Position numbers and translations under genes: made by a program
From: Brevundimonas vesicularis
GTDB taxonomy: Bacteria; Pseudomonadota; Alphaproteobacteria; Caulobacterales; Caulobacteraceae
Reading direction: 5' to 3'
Assembly: GCF_027105095.1 (NCBI RefSeq)
Contig: NZ_CP114278.1
Location: 1,922,001-1,986,000 of the forward strand
Length of the DNA: 64,000 nt
Part shown: positions 54,067 to 63,294 of the stretch, one piece after another
Layout of the letters: every line of letters begins with the position of its first letter
How positions within the stretch are numbered: the first letter of the stretch is position 1
Notes under the pieces: model-generated
What the model saw: the letters and a program-made list of their open reading frames with translations, nothing else
Told to the model about the DNA's origin: nothing
Databases searched by the model: none

Positions 54067-55199
54067 GCCTTTGTTTCTCCATCCATGTCACGCCAGCCGA
54101 CGATGCGCAGGCCGTAGCCTTCCAGCGCCGTCGGTTCGGGTCGCGTCGAACTCATCACGATCATATCCCTGACACCCAGGTCCAGCAGGATCTGGGCCCC
54201 CACGCCATAGGCGCGCAGCGATCGATCCATCGCCGCCGGCTTGTCCGCGCCCGCCAGCCGTTCGGCCAGCGAGGTCAGCGACGGATCGCGCAGGAAGACG
54301 ACGACGCCGGGGCCGTCATGGTTGGTGATCTGTTTCAGGGCGCTGGGCACATAGTCCTGGCGCGCCTCGACGTGGCCCAGCAGGTCGCAGGCAAAGTCCA
54401 CCTGGTGCATCCGCACCAAGGTCGGTTTGGCCGGATCGATGCGCCCCTTGACCAGGGCCACATGCTCGGCGCCCTCGATGGTGTTCTTGTACAGCATCAG
54501 GCGGAACGGTCCGCCGTGGACGCTTTCGAACGGCGTATCCATGATCCGCTCGACGAAGCGTTCGGTGCGGCGGCGATAGGCGATCAGGTCGGCGATGGTG
54601 CCGATCTTTAGCCCATGCAACTGGGCGAAGGCGACCAGATCGGGCATCCGCGCCATCTCGCCGTCGTCCTTGATGATCTCGCAGATCACCCCGGCGGGCG
54701 TCAGGCCGGCCATGCGGCTGATATCCACCGCCGCCTCGGTGTGGCCGGCGCGGACCAGCACGCCACCGTCGCGCGCCACCAGCGGGAAGATGTGGCCCGG
54801 CGAGACGATGTCGTCCATGCCCTTTGACGCGTCGGTCGCCACATGAATGGTGCGCGAGCGGTCGGCGGCCGAGATGCCGGTGGTGACGCCGTCCTTGGCC
54901 TCGATCGAGACGGTGAAGGCGGTCTTCATGCTCTCGCGGTTGTCGGCGGCCATTGGCGGCAAACGCAGTTGCTGGGCGCGCTCGGCCGTCAGGGCCAGGC
55001 ACACCAGCCCGCGCGCCTGGCGGATCATGAAGTTGATCTGATCCGGCGTCGCGAACTGGGCGGGGATGATGATGTCCCCCTCGTTCTCGCGATCCTCGGC
55101 GTCCACCAGGATGTAGGGACGGCCGTTACGGGCGTCTTCCAGAATGTCCTCGATGGGACTGATGGGGCTGTCGTTCATGTTCGCGGCCTGGGCTTGCAT
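54063..55199 (-). CDS. ribB: 3,4-dihydroxy-2-butanone-4-phosphate synthase with degenerate GTP cyclohydrolase II-like domain (RibBX type)
   Basis: 378 residues. The N-terminal RibB domain (about 8-215) is intact: [28 protein letters not shown] and [16 protein letters not shown]. The C-terminal half has the GTP cyclohydrolase II fold length but reads [20 protein letters not shown] where an active enzyme has ...HSECLTGD...CDC, so the zinc cysteines are missing. This matches the RibBX variant known in proteobacteria; true RibA activity should come from another gene. ATG 55199 overlaps the ribE stop (ATGA); ATG 55178 is an alternative. Confidence 0.92.
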   Translation of the reverse strand: MQAQAANMNDSPISPIEDILEDARNGRPYILVDAEDRENEGDIIIPAQFATPDQINFMIRQARGLVCLALTAERAQQLRLPPMAADNRESMKTAFTVSIEAKDGVTTGISAADRSRTIHVATDASKGMDDIVSPGHIFPLVARDGGVLVRAGHTEAAVDISRMAGLTPAGVICEIIKDDGEMARMPDLVAFAQLHGLKIGTIADLIAYRRRTERFVERIMDTPFESVHGGPFRLMLYKNTIEGAEHVALVKGRIDPAKPTLVRMHQVDFACDLLGHVEARQDYVPSALKQITNHDGPGVVVFLRDPSLTSLAERLAGADKPAAMDRSLRAYGVGAQILLDLGVRDMIVMSSTRPEPTALEGYGLRIVGWRDMDGETKA

Positions 55200-55789
55200 C
55201 ACGCGGTCTCCTGCCACCGCGCGAGGTATCGCGCCAGCATGTCGATCTCCAGATTGACGGGATCGCCCACTTTCAAGCGCCCCAAGGTCGTCACGTCCCA
55301 AGTGTGCGGGATGATGTTCAGCGAAAAGACCTGACCCTCGACGGCGTTTACGGTCAGAGACACCCCGTCGACCGTGATCGAGCCCTTGGCGGCGATATAG
55401 CGATGCAGGGGCGCGGGGGCCTCGACCTCGATCCGGTGCGATCCGCCTTCGGGCGTGATCGAAACCACCCGACCAAGACCGTCAACGTGGCCGGACACGA
55501 CATGGCCGCCCATCTCGTCGCCCAGCTTGGCGGCCCGCTCCAGATTGACGCCGTCGCCTGTCTTCCAGGCGCCCAGGGTGGTCTTGGACAGGGTCTCGTT
55601 CGACACCTCGACAGCGAACCAACCGGGGCCTTTTTCGGTCACCGTCAGGCAGCAGCCCGCGTGGCTGATGGAGGCGCCCAAGTCGATGCCGTCGATGTTC
55701 CAGGCGGTCTCGATCTCGTAACGGCGGTCGCGATCGGTCTCGCGGACCTCGCGGACGCGGCCGATGTCGGTGACGATGCCGGTGAACAT
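55199..55789 (-). CDS. ribE: riboflavin synthase, alpha subunit
   Basis: Dismutates two lumazines to riboflavin and the diaminopyrimidine. 196 residues with the two internal repeats of the family: MFTGIVTDIGRVREV with SHAGCCLTV and then GHVDGLGRVVSI with ITVDGVSLTVNAV. No FMN riboswitch was recognised before it; instead a short tandem repeat lies between it and ribD. Confidence 0.97.
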   Translation of the reverse strand: MFTGIVTDIGRVREVRETDRDRRYEIETAWNIDGIDLGASISHAGCCLTVTEKGPGWFAVEVSNETLSKTTLGAWKTGDGVNLERAAKLGDEMGGHVVSGHVDGLGRVVSITPEGGSHRIEVEAPAPLHRYIAAKGSITVDGVSLTVNAVEGQVFSLNIIPHTWDVTTLGRLKVGDPVNLEIDMLARYLARWQETA

Positions 55790-55819
55790 TTGGACTCTGG
55801 ACCCCTTGGGAGAAAATAC

Positions 55820-55845
55820 CGTCTAATTCGTCTAATCGTCTAATT
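55820..55845 (-). repeat. three tandem ATTAGACG units at the ribD-ribE junction
   Basis: On the minus strand the unit (A)ATTAGACG occurs three times in 26 bases; the first unit contains the ribD stop codon (TAG) and the others continue into the 50-base gap before ribE. Looks like slippage-type duplication of the end of ribD. Confidence 0.8.
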
Positions 55846-56472
55846 GGACGGCGTCAGACGGGCGTAGCGTTCCCACAGATCGTCCCCGACGGGCTCGACG
55901 CCCAGGCGACGGAACTTGGGGGCGTCGGCCAGCTTTGCAAGAGCCAGGGCGGCGACGCAGGGCCGCCCTTCCCCGCCCAGCAGGATCGGGGCGCGAAACC
56001 ACTCCAGCGCATCGACGGCGTCGGCGCGCAGGAAGGATGCCGCGACCTGACCGCCGCCTTCGATCAGAAGCGACGTTGCGCCGGCGGCTTCCAAGGCTTT
56101 CAGCACGGCCGGGATGGTCGGACGACCGTCTTTGGCGGCGACCTGCACCACCTTGGCGGCGCCGATCGTGCGTGGCTCCGCAGCGGTCAGGATCAGGGCG
56201 TTTTCGCCGGCGACCTTCGCCGCCTGCGGTGTTCGCAGCCGACTGTCCAGCACGACGCGCAGGGGCTGGTCCACGCTGCGGCCCGGCAGGCGGGCGGTCA
56301 GTCCGGGGTCGTCGTGCAGGACCGTCTCGACACCGACCAGGATGGCGTCGTGGGCGGCGCGCAAACGGTGACCCTCGAGCCGCGCCGCTTCGCCGGTGAT
56401 CCACTGGCTCTCGCCCGAGGCCGTGGCGATTCGCCCGTCCAGGGAGGTCGCCAGTTTCAGCGTGACCCGCAT
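55840..56472 (-). CDS. ribD: RibD reductase-domain protein, deaminase domain absent
   Basis: 210 residues matching only the C-terminal reductase domain of RibD (5-amino-6-(5-phosphoribosylamino)uracil reductase): VTLKLATSLDGRIATASGES, WITGEAARLEGHRLRAAHDAILVG, TSLLIEGGGQVAASFL. The zinc deaminase domain that normally precedes it is missing, and the ATG overlaps the nrdR stop, so the gene is a true stand-alone reductase rather than a mis-called start. A deaminase must be encoded elsewhere if riboflavin is made. Confidence 0.9.
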   Translation of the reverse strand: MRVTLKLATSLDGRIATASGESQWITGEAARLEGHRLRAAHDAILVGVETVLHDDPGLTARLPGRSVDQPLRVVLDSRLRTPQAAKVAGENALILTAAEPRTIGAAKVVQVAAKDGRPTIPAVLKALEAAGATSLLIEGGGQVAASFLRADAVDALEWFRAPILLGGEGRPCVAALALAKLADAPKFRRLGVEPVGDDLWERYARLTPSN

Positions 56473-56942
56473 CAGGCCTTGCCGGACGGTTCGTCGAACC
56501 CTTCGTCGCCCAGGAATTTGGCGAAGTCGCCGGTATGGCGGAAATCCTTGTAGACCGAGGCGTAGCGGACATAGGCGACCTCATCCACGCCCTTCAGCGC
56601 CTTCATGATGAAGTCGCCGACCGTGCTGGACGGGATTTCGGTCTCGCCCAGGCTTTCCAACTGGCGGACGATCCGATTGACCATCTGCTCGACCTGATCG
56701 GCCTGGACCGGGCGTTTGCGCAGCGCCACGCCCAGCGAGCGTTCCAGCTTGTCGCGATCGAAGGGCGTGCGCCGTCCATTGCGTTTCAGGATAACCAGTT
56801 CGCGCAACTGCACCCGCTCAAACGTTGTGAAGCGCCCGTTGCAGTTCGGGCAGGACCGGCGGCGTCGAATGGCCGAGCCGTCGTCCGACGGCCGGCTGTC
56901 TTTCACCTGAGTGTCCTGATGACCGCAAAAAGGGCACTTCAT
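56472..56942 (-). CDS. nrdR: transcriptional repressor NrdR
   Basis: Nucleotide-sensing repressor of ribonucleotide reductase genes. 156 residues: a zinc ribbon with C3, C6, C31 and C34 and an ATP-cone domain (about 47-140; [20 protein letters not shown]). Usual member of this riboflavin locus, first gene after glyA. Confidence 0.97.
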   Translation of the reverse strand: MKCPFCGHQDTQVKDSRPSDDGSAIRRRRSCPNCNGRFTTFERVQLRELVILKRNGRRTPFDRDKLERSLGVALRKRPVQADQVEQMVNRIVRQLESLGETEIPSSTVGDFIMKALKGVDEVAYVRYASVYKDFRHTGDFAKFLGDEGFDEPSGKA

Positions 56943-56949
56943 CAGGCGC

Positions 56950-58233
56950 TTATCCGTAGATCGGGAAGCGGTGCGTCAACTCTCGCACCTGGGCCGCGAC
57001 GCCTGCGACCACGGCCGGATCGGCCTCGTCGCCGCCATTCATCGACGAGACGACGTCGGCGATCCAGTGACCGATCTGCTTAAACTCTTCCTCGCCGAAG
57101 CCGCGCGTGGTGCCGGCCGGCGTGCCCAGGCGGACGCCCGAGGTGACGGTGAACGGGGCGGTGTCGAACGGCACGCCGTTCTTGTTGCAGGTCATCAGCG
57201 CCTTTTCGAGCTCATGCTCGGTCGCCTTGCCGCTCACGCCCTTGGGCCGCAGGTCGACCAAGGCCAGATGACTGTCGGTGCCGCCCGAGACGATGGCCAG
57301 GCCGCGTTCGATCAGGACGCCGGACAGGGCTTGGGCGTTTTTGACCACCTGTTGGGCATAGCCCTTGAACTCGGGCTTCAGCGCCTCGCCGAAAGCCACG
57401 GCCTTGGCGGCGATGACGTGTTCCAGCGGGCCGCCTTGCAGGCCGGGGAAGACGGCGGAGTTGATCTTCTTGCCCAGATCGACGTCGTTCGAGAGGATCA
57501 TGCCGCCGCGCGGACCGCGCAAGGTCTTGTGCGTCGTCGTGGTGACGACGTGGGCGTGCGGGACCGGGTCCGGATAGGCGCCGCCGGCGATCAGGCCGGC
57601 GTAGTGGGCCATGTCCACCATCAGATAGGCGCCGACGCTGTCGGCGATCTCGCGGAAGCGCTTGAAGTCGATGTGGCGGCTATAGGCGGAGGCGCCGGCC
57701 AGGATCAGCTTGGGCTTCTCACGCTCGGCCATTTCGGCGACGTGGTCGTAGTCGATCAGGTGGGTGTCTTCGCGGACCTTGTAGGTCACAGGGCGGAACC
57801 ACTTGCCCGACTGGTTCGCCGGCGAACCGTGCGTCAGGTGCCCCCCGCAGGCCAGATCCATGCCCAGGAAGGTGTCGCCGGGCTGCAGCAGGGTGAAGAA
57901 GACCGCCTGGTTCGCCTGGGCGCCCGAGTGGGGCTGGACGTTGGCGAAGGCCGCGCCGAACAGTTGCTTGGCTCGCTCGCGCGCCAGATCTTCGGTGACG
58001 TCCACGAACTCGCAGCCGCCGTAATAGCGGCGGCCGGGATAGCCTTCCGCGTATTTGTTGGTCAGGACCGACCCCTGCGCATCCAACACCGCCTGGGAGA
58101 CGATATTCTCGGACGCGATCAGCTCGATCTGTTCGCGCTGACGGCCCAGCTCGCCCTGAATGCCCTTGAAGACATCCGGGTCGGCGTCAGCGAGCGTCTT
58201 GGTGAAATAGGCGTCGTGGGTGAAGGCCGTCAC
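56950..58233 (-). CDS. glyA: serine hydroxymethyltransferase
   Basis: PLP enzyme interconverting serine and glycine with tetrahydrofolate. 427 residues. The PLP lysine is K236 in [29 protein letters not shown] and [13 protein letters not shown] are signatures. GTG start. Seven bases before nrdR and probably co-transcribed with it. It supplies glycine for the ALA synthase upstream. Confidence 0.98.
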   Translation of the reverse strand: MTAFTHDAYFTKTLADADPDVFKGIQGELGRQREQIELIASENIVSQAVLDAQGSVLTNKYAEGYPGRRYYGGCEFVDVTEDLARERAKQLFGAAFANVQPHSGAQANQAVFFTLLQPGDTFLGMDLACGGHLTHGSPANQSGKWFRPVTYKVREDTHLIDYDHVAEMAEREKPKLILAGASAYSRHIDFKRFREIADSVGAYLMVDMAHYAGLIAGGAYPDPVPHAHVVTTTTHKTLRGPRGGMILSNDVDLGKKINSAVFPGLQGGPLEHVIAAKAVAFGEALKPEFKGYAQQVVKNAQALSGVLIERGLAIVSGGTDSHLALVDLRPKGVSGKATEHELEKALMTCNKNGVPFDTAPFTVTSGVRLGTPAGTTRGFGEEEFKQIGHWIADVVSSMNGGDEADPAVVAGVAAQVRELTHRFPIYG

Positions 58234-58302
58234 GCTGGAATCCCCGGAAATCAGAAGCTGGCCTATCTATCCCCAGCCGCGCGCGACCACAACATCTTGT
58301 GG

Positions 58303-58488
58303 TCAGCCTTTGCCCAGAGCCCGCCTCAGCTTAGCGATCGCCACCCTTTCGACGGACTTGGGTTCGTTGACTGGCCCCATGGCGCTGACCTCCCGGCCCG
58401 TCGCAACATGGATGGCCGAGCATTTGAGGTAGGGGCCGTTTCGGGTGAATTCGACGATGACCTCTCCGAGGTCGTCGCCCGTCGTCAT
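58303..58488 (-). CDS. small DUF6898-like protein
   Basis: 61 residues starting at an ATG that overlaps the hemA stop (ATGA), missed if only the longer unrelated upstream frame is read. [20 protein letters not shown] and [15 protein letters not shown] suggest a small beta-rich protein found next to glyA in alphaproteobacteria; I recall it as DUF6898 but cannot confirm. Function unknown. Confidence 0.7.
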   Translation of the reverse strand: MTTGDDLGEVIVEFTRNGPYLKCSAIHVATGREVSAMGPVNEPKSVERVAIAKLRRALGKG

Positions 58489-59711
58489 GCGGCGACGGGT
58501 CGGCGCGCCACGTTGCAGTGGGCGAACAGTTTGTCCATCGCTTGGACCAGATGATCCATCATGGCGTCGGTGTGGTTCGGTGAGGGCGTGAAGCGCAGGC
58601 GCTCCGTTCCCTTGGGCACGGTCGGATAGTTGATCGGCTGAACATAGACGCCATACTCGTCCAGCAGCATGTCCGAGATCATCTTGCAGTGGATCGGATC
58701 GCCGACGTGCACCGGCACGATATGGCTCTCGCTTTCCATCACCGGGATGCCGGCGGCGGCGAAGCGGGCCTTGAGCGTCGCGGCGCGTTCCTGATGCTGG
58801 ACGCGCAGTTCGGGATGGGCCTTCAGGTGACGCACGGAGGCCAAGGCGCCGGCGGTCAGGGCCGGCGGGAGCGAGGTGGTGAAGATGAAGCCCGAGGCCC
58901 AGCTGCGCACCGCATCGATGATCATGGCGTCGGCGGCGATATAGCCGCCCATCACGCCGATCGCCTTGCCCAGGGTGCATTCGATGATGTCGATCTGGTC
59001 CAGCACGCCGTCGCGCTCGGCGACGCCCGCGCCGGTTTCGCCATACAGGCCAACCGCATGGACTTCGTCCAGATAGGTCAGGGCGCCGTATTTCTTGGCC
59101 AGAGCGATGGTGCCGGCCAGATCGGCGATGTCGCCGTCCATCGAATAGACGCTCTCAAACGCGATCAGCTTGGGCGCATCGGCCGGCGCCGCCGCCAGCA
59201 GGGCCTCCAGATGCGCCAGATCGTTGTGCATGAAGACGTGACGCTCGCCGCCGCCGTGGCGGATGCCGGCGATCATCGAGGCATGGTTCAGCGAATCGGA
59301 GAAGGTGATCAGGCCCGGCAGGATCTTCTGCAGGGTCGACAGCGTCGCCTCGTTGCCGACATAGCCCGAGGTGAACAGCAGGGCCGCTTCCTTCTGGTGC
59401 CAGTGGGCGAGCTCGGCTTCCAGATCGACGGCGGAGCGTGTCGTGCCCGAGATGTTGCGCGTTCCGCCCGCGCCGGCGCCCACCGCATCGATCTCGTTAT
59501 GCATGGCGTCCAGCACGACGGGGTGCTGGCCCATGCCGAGATAGTCGTTGGAGCACCAGATGACGACGTCCTGTTCGGAGCCATCCTCGCGGCGACGCAC
59601 GGCCTGCGGAAACTGACCGCGCACGCGCTTCAGATCGGCGAAGACGCGATAGCGTCCTTCGCTGCGAACCTGCTCCACGGAGCTATTAAAGGCGGCCTTA
59701 TAGTCGAACAA
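58485..59711 (-). CDS. hemA: 5-aminolevulinate synthase
   Basis: PLP enzyme joining glycine and succinyl-CoA to ALA, first step of the C4 heme route. 408 residues from TTG 59711, where [20 protein letters not shown] matches the usual N-terminus; no good ribosome site is seen, and a longer start at 59795 (ATG, 436 residues) remains possible. The PLP lysine is K249 (CTLGKAIGV); CSNDYLGMG and [13 protein letters not shown] ([13 protein letters not shown]) blocks are clear. Confidence 0.95.
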   Translation of the reverse strand: MFDYKAAFNSSVEQVRSEGRYRVFADLKRVRGQFPQAVRRREDGSEQDVVIWCSNDYLGMGQHPVVLDAMHNEIDAVGAGAGGTRNISGTTRSAVDLEAELAHWHQKEAALLFTSGYVGNEATLSTLQKILPGLITFSDSLNHASMIAGIRHGGGERHVFMHNDLAHLEALLAAAPADAPKLIAFESVYSMDGDIADLAGTIALAKKYGALTYLDEVHAVGLYGETGAGVAERDGVLDQIDIIECTLGKAIGVMGGYIAADAMIIDAVRSWASGFIFTTSLPPALTAGALASVRHLKAHPELRVQHQERAATLKARFAAAGIPVMESESHIVPVHVGDPIHCKMISDMLLDEYGVYVQPINYPTVPKGTERLRFTPSPNHTDAMMDHLVQAMDKLFAHCNVARRPVAA

Positions 59712-59842
59712 ACTACGCGTTCTTTCGCTTATGGCGATGTCTTTGCGTTGTTTGCTCTCCCGAAGCGGGCTTGTCCATGTCCGCCGCATGGACAAAACGC
59801 CCCAAACCCTTAATTGATAACGGTTCTCAGTATCGAGATTGA

Positions 59843-60688
59843 TCAGCCCGGCTTGCGGAAGCGGTAGACGAACTGGTCTGTCTTGCCGCGGATCTTCTCG
59901 TCGAAGACGTTCAGGCTGTGGTCGTCTGCGGGATTGGCGACGGCCTGGCTCTCACCCTCGAAGACAAAGCCGGCCGCTTCGACCTCGCGCTTCAGATAGT
60001 CGCCTTCGATGCGGTGCAGGGTCTGGACCGCCGAGATGCCTGTGCCAGGCGCGGCTTCATGGTCGATCAAAATGTAGCGGCCGCCGGGCTTCAGCGCCGC
60101 GAACACCGCCGCGTTCATCCTGGCCACGTCGGTGTTGAAGCCGGGGATGTGGAAGTCGTGGTATTCCTGGCTCATGAAGATCATGTCCAGGGGCTCGGCG
60201 AAGGTCATGGAGTCCAGCAGGCCGTTGACCCGCGTCACGTTCGAATAGGCGGCGACAAGCGCATCGGCCCCGGCGTTCTCGCGCGCCATCGTCCGCTCGG
60301 GCACGAAGGCGTAGACCCGGCCGGTCGTGCCGACCACGTCGGAAAACAGGCGGGTGAAATAGCCGGCGCCGGGGCGAATGTCGGCGACCTTGTCGCCCGG
60401 CTCGAGTTGGGCGAAGGCGAGAATCTCGGCCGGATGGCGCAGCGGATCACGCGCGACCTCTTCGGCCGGACGCTTGGGATCGGCGACCGCATCGGCATAG
60501 AGACTGGAATAGCGCGCTGCTTCTGCGTCAGCCGCTGCTTGATCGACCATCAAGGCATAGTCCGAAGCGGGTGTGACGACGGTCCGCTCGCCGCCGTCCG
60601 AGTCGATGATGATGCAGCCGGACAGACCTGCCGCCAGAACCAAGGCCGTTGCACCCGCCGCCAATTTCCCGATCATCATCGTCTCCAT
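59843..60688 (-). CDS. exported lipoprotein with methyltransferase-like domain
   Basis: 281 residues: signal peptide with lipobox GLSGC (about 21-25), then a class I SAM-methyltransferase-like domain with motif [21 protein letters not shown] and later [11 protein letters not shown]. Motif I is altered (D-I-R-P-G instead of the usual E/D-x-G-x-G start). An enzyme needing SAM outside the cytoplasm would lack cofactor, so the domain may have another use. Starts at 60688 and 60676 are both possible. It lies between hemA and hemB, each about 130 bases away. Confidence 0.8.
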   Translation of the reverse strand: METMMIGKLAAGATALVLAAGLSGCIIIDSDGGERTVVTPASDYALMVDQAAADAEAARYSSLYADAVADPKRPAEEVARDPLRHPAEILAFAQLEPGDKVADIRPGAGYFTRLFSDVVGTTGRVYAFVPERTMARENAGADALVAAYSNVTRVNGLLDSMTFAEPLDMIFMSQEYHDFHIPGFNTDVARMNAAVFAALKPGGRYILIDHEAAPGTGISAVQTLHRIEGDYLKREVEAAGFVFEGESQAVANPADDHSLNVFDEKIRGKTDQFVYRFRKPG

Positions 60689-60824
60689 CGATTTGTCGCG
60701 ATAGGCTCGCATTTCGCCGATCCGCGCAAGCCGTCATCACGCACGAAACGATCCGACGCATCACGCGATTTGCGCAGCGGTCGTTGCGGCGCTAGTCCGA
60801 CGCTGGATTTTCCAAGGTCTCGCC

Positions 60825-61823
60825 ATGCTTCCCTATCAGCCCGCCCCCTTCCCGCTCGCCCGTCCGCGCCGCCTGCGGTCCAGCCCGTGGGTGCGGCGGC
60901 TGGTGGCGGAAACGACCCTGACGCCGGCCGATCTGATCTGGCCGCTGATCGTCCATGACGGCGCCGAGGATCGCGTCCCGGTCGCCTCCATGCCCGGCGT
61001 GTTTCGGCTTTCACCTAAGGCTGCTGCTGCGGCGGCGGTCGAGGCGCGCGACCTCGGTATTCCGATGGTGGCTCTGTTTCCTAATGTCGACGGCGCGATC
61101 AAGGATGCGGTCGGCACCGGCGCAACCGACCCCGACGGCCTTATTCCCGACTGCATCAAGGCCATCAAGGACGCCGCGCCCGAGATCGGCGTCATGACCG
61201 ACGTCGCCCTGGACTGCTACACCGACCATGGCCACGACGGGGTGATGGAGGGCGACCGGATCGCCAACGACGCCTCGCTGGACCGTCTGGCCGAACAGGC
61301 CTTCATCCACGCCCATGCCGGCGCCGATGTCGTGGCCCCGTCGGACATGATGGATGGCCGCATCCAGGCGGTGCGCGAGGCGCTGGAGGCGAACGGGTTT
61401 CAGGACACGCTGATCCTGTCCTACGCCGCCAAGTTCGCCTCGGCCTTCTACGGCCCCTATCGCGATGCCGTGGGCTCCTCGGCGATGCTGAAGGGCGACA
61501 AGAAGACCTATCAGATGGATTACGCCAACTCCGACGAGGCGCTGAAGGAGGTGGCGATGGACCTGTCGGAAGGCGCCGATGCAGTAATGGTCAAGCCGGG
61601 CATGCCGTATCTGGATATCGTGCGACGGGTGTCCGAGACCTTCCGCGTGCCGACCTTCGCCTATCAGGTGTCGGGCGAATATTCGATGATGCAGGCCTCC
61701 ATCGCCAATGGTTGGCTGGACCAGGACCGTGCGATCCTTGAGACCCTGCACGGGTTCAAGCGCGCGGGGTGCGCGGGCGTGCTGACCTATTTCGCACCGC
61801 AGGCCGCACGGCTGCTGGGCTGA
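60825..61823 (+). CDS. hemB: delta-aminolevulinic acid dehydratase (porphobilinogen synthase)
   Basis: Condenses two ALA molecules to porphobilinogen. 332 residues. Schiff-base lysines K203 (SYAAKFASAFYGP) and K257 (VMVKPGMPYLD). The zinc-binding cysteine triad of the E. coli enzyme is replaced by A128, D130 and D138 (DVALDCYTDHGHDG), the magnesium-type pattern of alphaproteobacteria. Stop overlaps the next ATG (TGATG). Confidence 0.97.
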   Translation: MLPYQPAPFPLARPRRLRSSPWVRRLVAETTLTPADLIWPLIVHDGAEDRVPVASMPGVFRLSPKAAAAAAVEARDLGIPMVALFPNVDGAIKDAVGTGATDPDGLIPDCIKAIKDAAPEIGVMTDVALDCYTDHGHDGVMEGDRIANDASLDRLAEQAFIHAHAGADVVAPSDMMDGRIQAVREALEANGFQDTLILSYAAKFASAFYGPYRDAVGSSAMLKGDKKTYQMDYANSDEALKEVAMDLSEGADAVMVKPGMPYLDIVRRVSETFRVPTFAYQVSGEYSMMQASIANGWLDQDRAILETLHGFKRAGCAGVLTYFAPQAARLLG

Positions 61824-62314
61824 TGGGCGTGGAGATCCGGCCGATCACGGAGGCCGACTGGCCGGGCCTTTGGCCGATCATCGAGACCGTCACCCGCGCG
61901 GGCGAGACCTATACCTATCCGTTAGACATGGACGAGGCGCAGGCGCGCGCCATGTGGACCCCGCCGCCGCCCGGCGGAACCTTGGTTGCGGTTGAGAACG
62001 GCCAGGTGCTGGCCGCCGCCAAGATCATTCCGAACCAGCAGGGAAACGGCGCCCACGTCGCCAACGGCAGCTTCATGGTGGCGCCCGAAGCGCGCGGGCG
62101 CGGCGTTGCAAGGGCGCTGGGCGAAGCCGCCCTGGCTTTTGCGCGAGATGCCGGCTTCCGATCCATGCAGTTCAACGCCGTGGTCGAGACCAATACTGTC
62201 GCCGTGGCGCTGTGGAAGAAGCTGGGTTTCGAGATCGTGGGCACGGTCCCCGAGGCCTTCGATCACCCGGCGCACGGCCTGGTCGGCCTGCACGTCATGC
62301 ACCGCCGGCTTTAG
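61823..62314 (+). CDS. GNAT-family N-acetyltransferase
   Basis: 163 residues, a single acetyltransferase domain: IRPITEADWPGLWPIIETVT at the start, then acetyl-CoA motif FMVAPEARGRGVARALGEAA and NAVVETNTVAVALWKKLGFE, common in this family. Coupled to hemB by a TGATG. Substrate unknown. Converges with the next gene with three bases between. Confidence 0.88.
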   Translation: MGVEIRPITEADWPGLWPIIETVTRAGETYTYPLDMDEAQARAMWTPPPPGGTLVAVENGQVLAAAKIIPNQQGNGAHVANGSFMVAPEARGRGVARALGEAALAFARDAGFRSMQFNAVVETNTVAVALWKKLGFEIVGTVPEAFDHPAHGLVGLHVMHRRL

Positions 62315-62317
62315 GCG

Positions 62318-63178
62318 TCAGTCGCGAGGTCGCAGTCGCGCCGCCAGGCTGGACGTGTCCCAGCGGTTTCCGCCCATGGCCTGAACCTCGGCGTAGAACT
62401 GATCGACCAGGGCCGTCAGAGACAGGCGCGCGCCGTTTGAGCGCGCCTCGTCCAGCACCAGACCCAGGTCCTTGCGCATCCAATCCACGGCGAAGCCGAA
62501 CTCGAACTCGCCCTTGGCCGCCGTCTTCCAGCGATTGTCCATCTGCCAGCTTTGCGCCGCGCCCTTGGACACGGCCTCATAAGCGGCGTCGGTGTCCAGT
62601 CCCGCGACCTGAGCGAAGTGGACGGCCTCGGCCAAGCCCTGGACGACGCCGGCGATGGCGATCTGGTTGACCATCTTGGTCAACTGGCCCGAGCCGGCCG
62701 GTCCCATATGTTTGATCGCCTTGGAATAGGCCTTCACCACGGGCTCGACCTTCGCCAGGGTGGCGGCATCCCCGCCGGCCATGACGCTGAGCTGTCCGTT
62801 CTCGGCGCCCGCCTGGCCGCCTGACACCGGTGCGTCGATGAACGACCTGCCCTGCTCGTTCGCCAGTTCGGCCATTTCGCGCGCCACCTTGGCCGATGTC
62901 GTGGTGTGATCGACGATCACGGCGGCCTTCGACAGATGCGGCAAGGCCTCGGTCACGACGGCGCGCACGTCCTCGTCATTGCCGACGCACAGGATGAACA
63001 GGTCGACGCCCCGCGCCGCCTCAGCCACCGTCGCCGCCGCCTTGCCGCCCGTCGCCGCTGCCCAGGCCTCGGCCTTTGACTCAGTACGATTGAAGCCGGT
63101 CACGTAGTGGCCCGCCTGGATCAGATGACGGGCCATCGGGGCGCCCATGACGCCCAGGCCGGCGAATGCGATTTTCAT
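62318..63178 (-). CDS. NAD(P)-dependent beta-hydroxyacid dehydrogenase (3-hydroxyisobutyrate dehydrogenase-like)
   Basis: 286 residues. Rossmann motif FAGLGVMGAPMARHLIQAG at the N-terminus, IDAPVSGGQAGAENGQL (substrate-binding) and the catalytic Lys region SGQLTKMVNQI. Candidates include 3-hydroxyisobutyrate and tartronate-semialdehyde reductases; no neighbouring pathway genes decide between them. Confidence 0.88.
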   Translation of the reverse strand: MKIAFAGLGVMGAPMARHLIQAGHYVTGFNRTESKAEAWAAATGGKAAATVAEAARGVDLFILCVGNDEDVRAVVTEALPHLSKAAVIVDHTTTSAKVAREMAELANEQGRSFIDAPVSGGQAGAENGQLSVMAGGDAATLAKVEPVVKAYSKAIKHMGPAGSGQLTKMVNQIAIAGVVQGLAEAVHFAQVAGLDTDAAYEAVSKGAAQSWQMDNRWKTAAKGEFEFGFAVDWMRKDLGLVLDEARSNGARLSLTALVDQFYAEVQAMGGNRWDTSSLAARLRPRD

Positions 63179-63294
63179 GACAGGCTCCTTGATCCTGCCG
63201 TCGGACTAGGCCCCGCCGCGTCGGGGTTCAAGGTCAACGCCCGGTTAACCTTGGCCAGCCCACAATGGGACACCATTCGTCGGGGTGCGCGTCC

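Noticed and set aside
55790..55839. Possible FMN riboswitch before ribE.
   Set aside because: The gap is about 50 bases, too short for an RFN element, and none of its conserved helices is visible.
63200..63260. CtrA-type site before motB (GGTTAACC).
   Set aside because: Only one half-site; the second TTAA at the correct seven-base spacing is absent.
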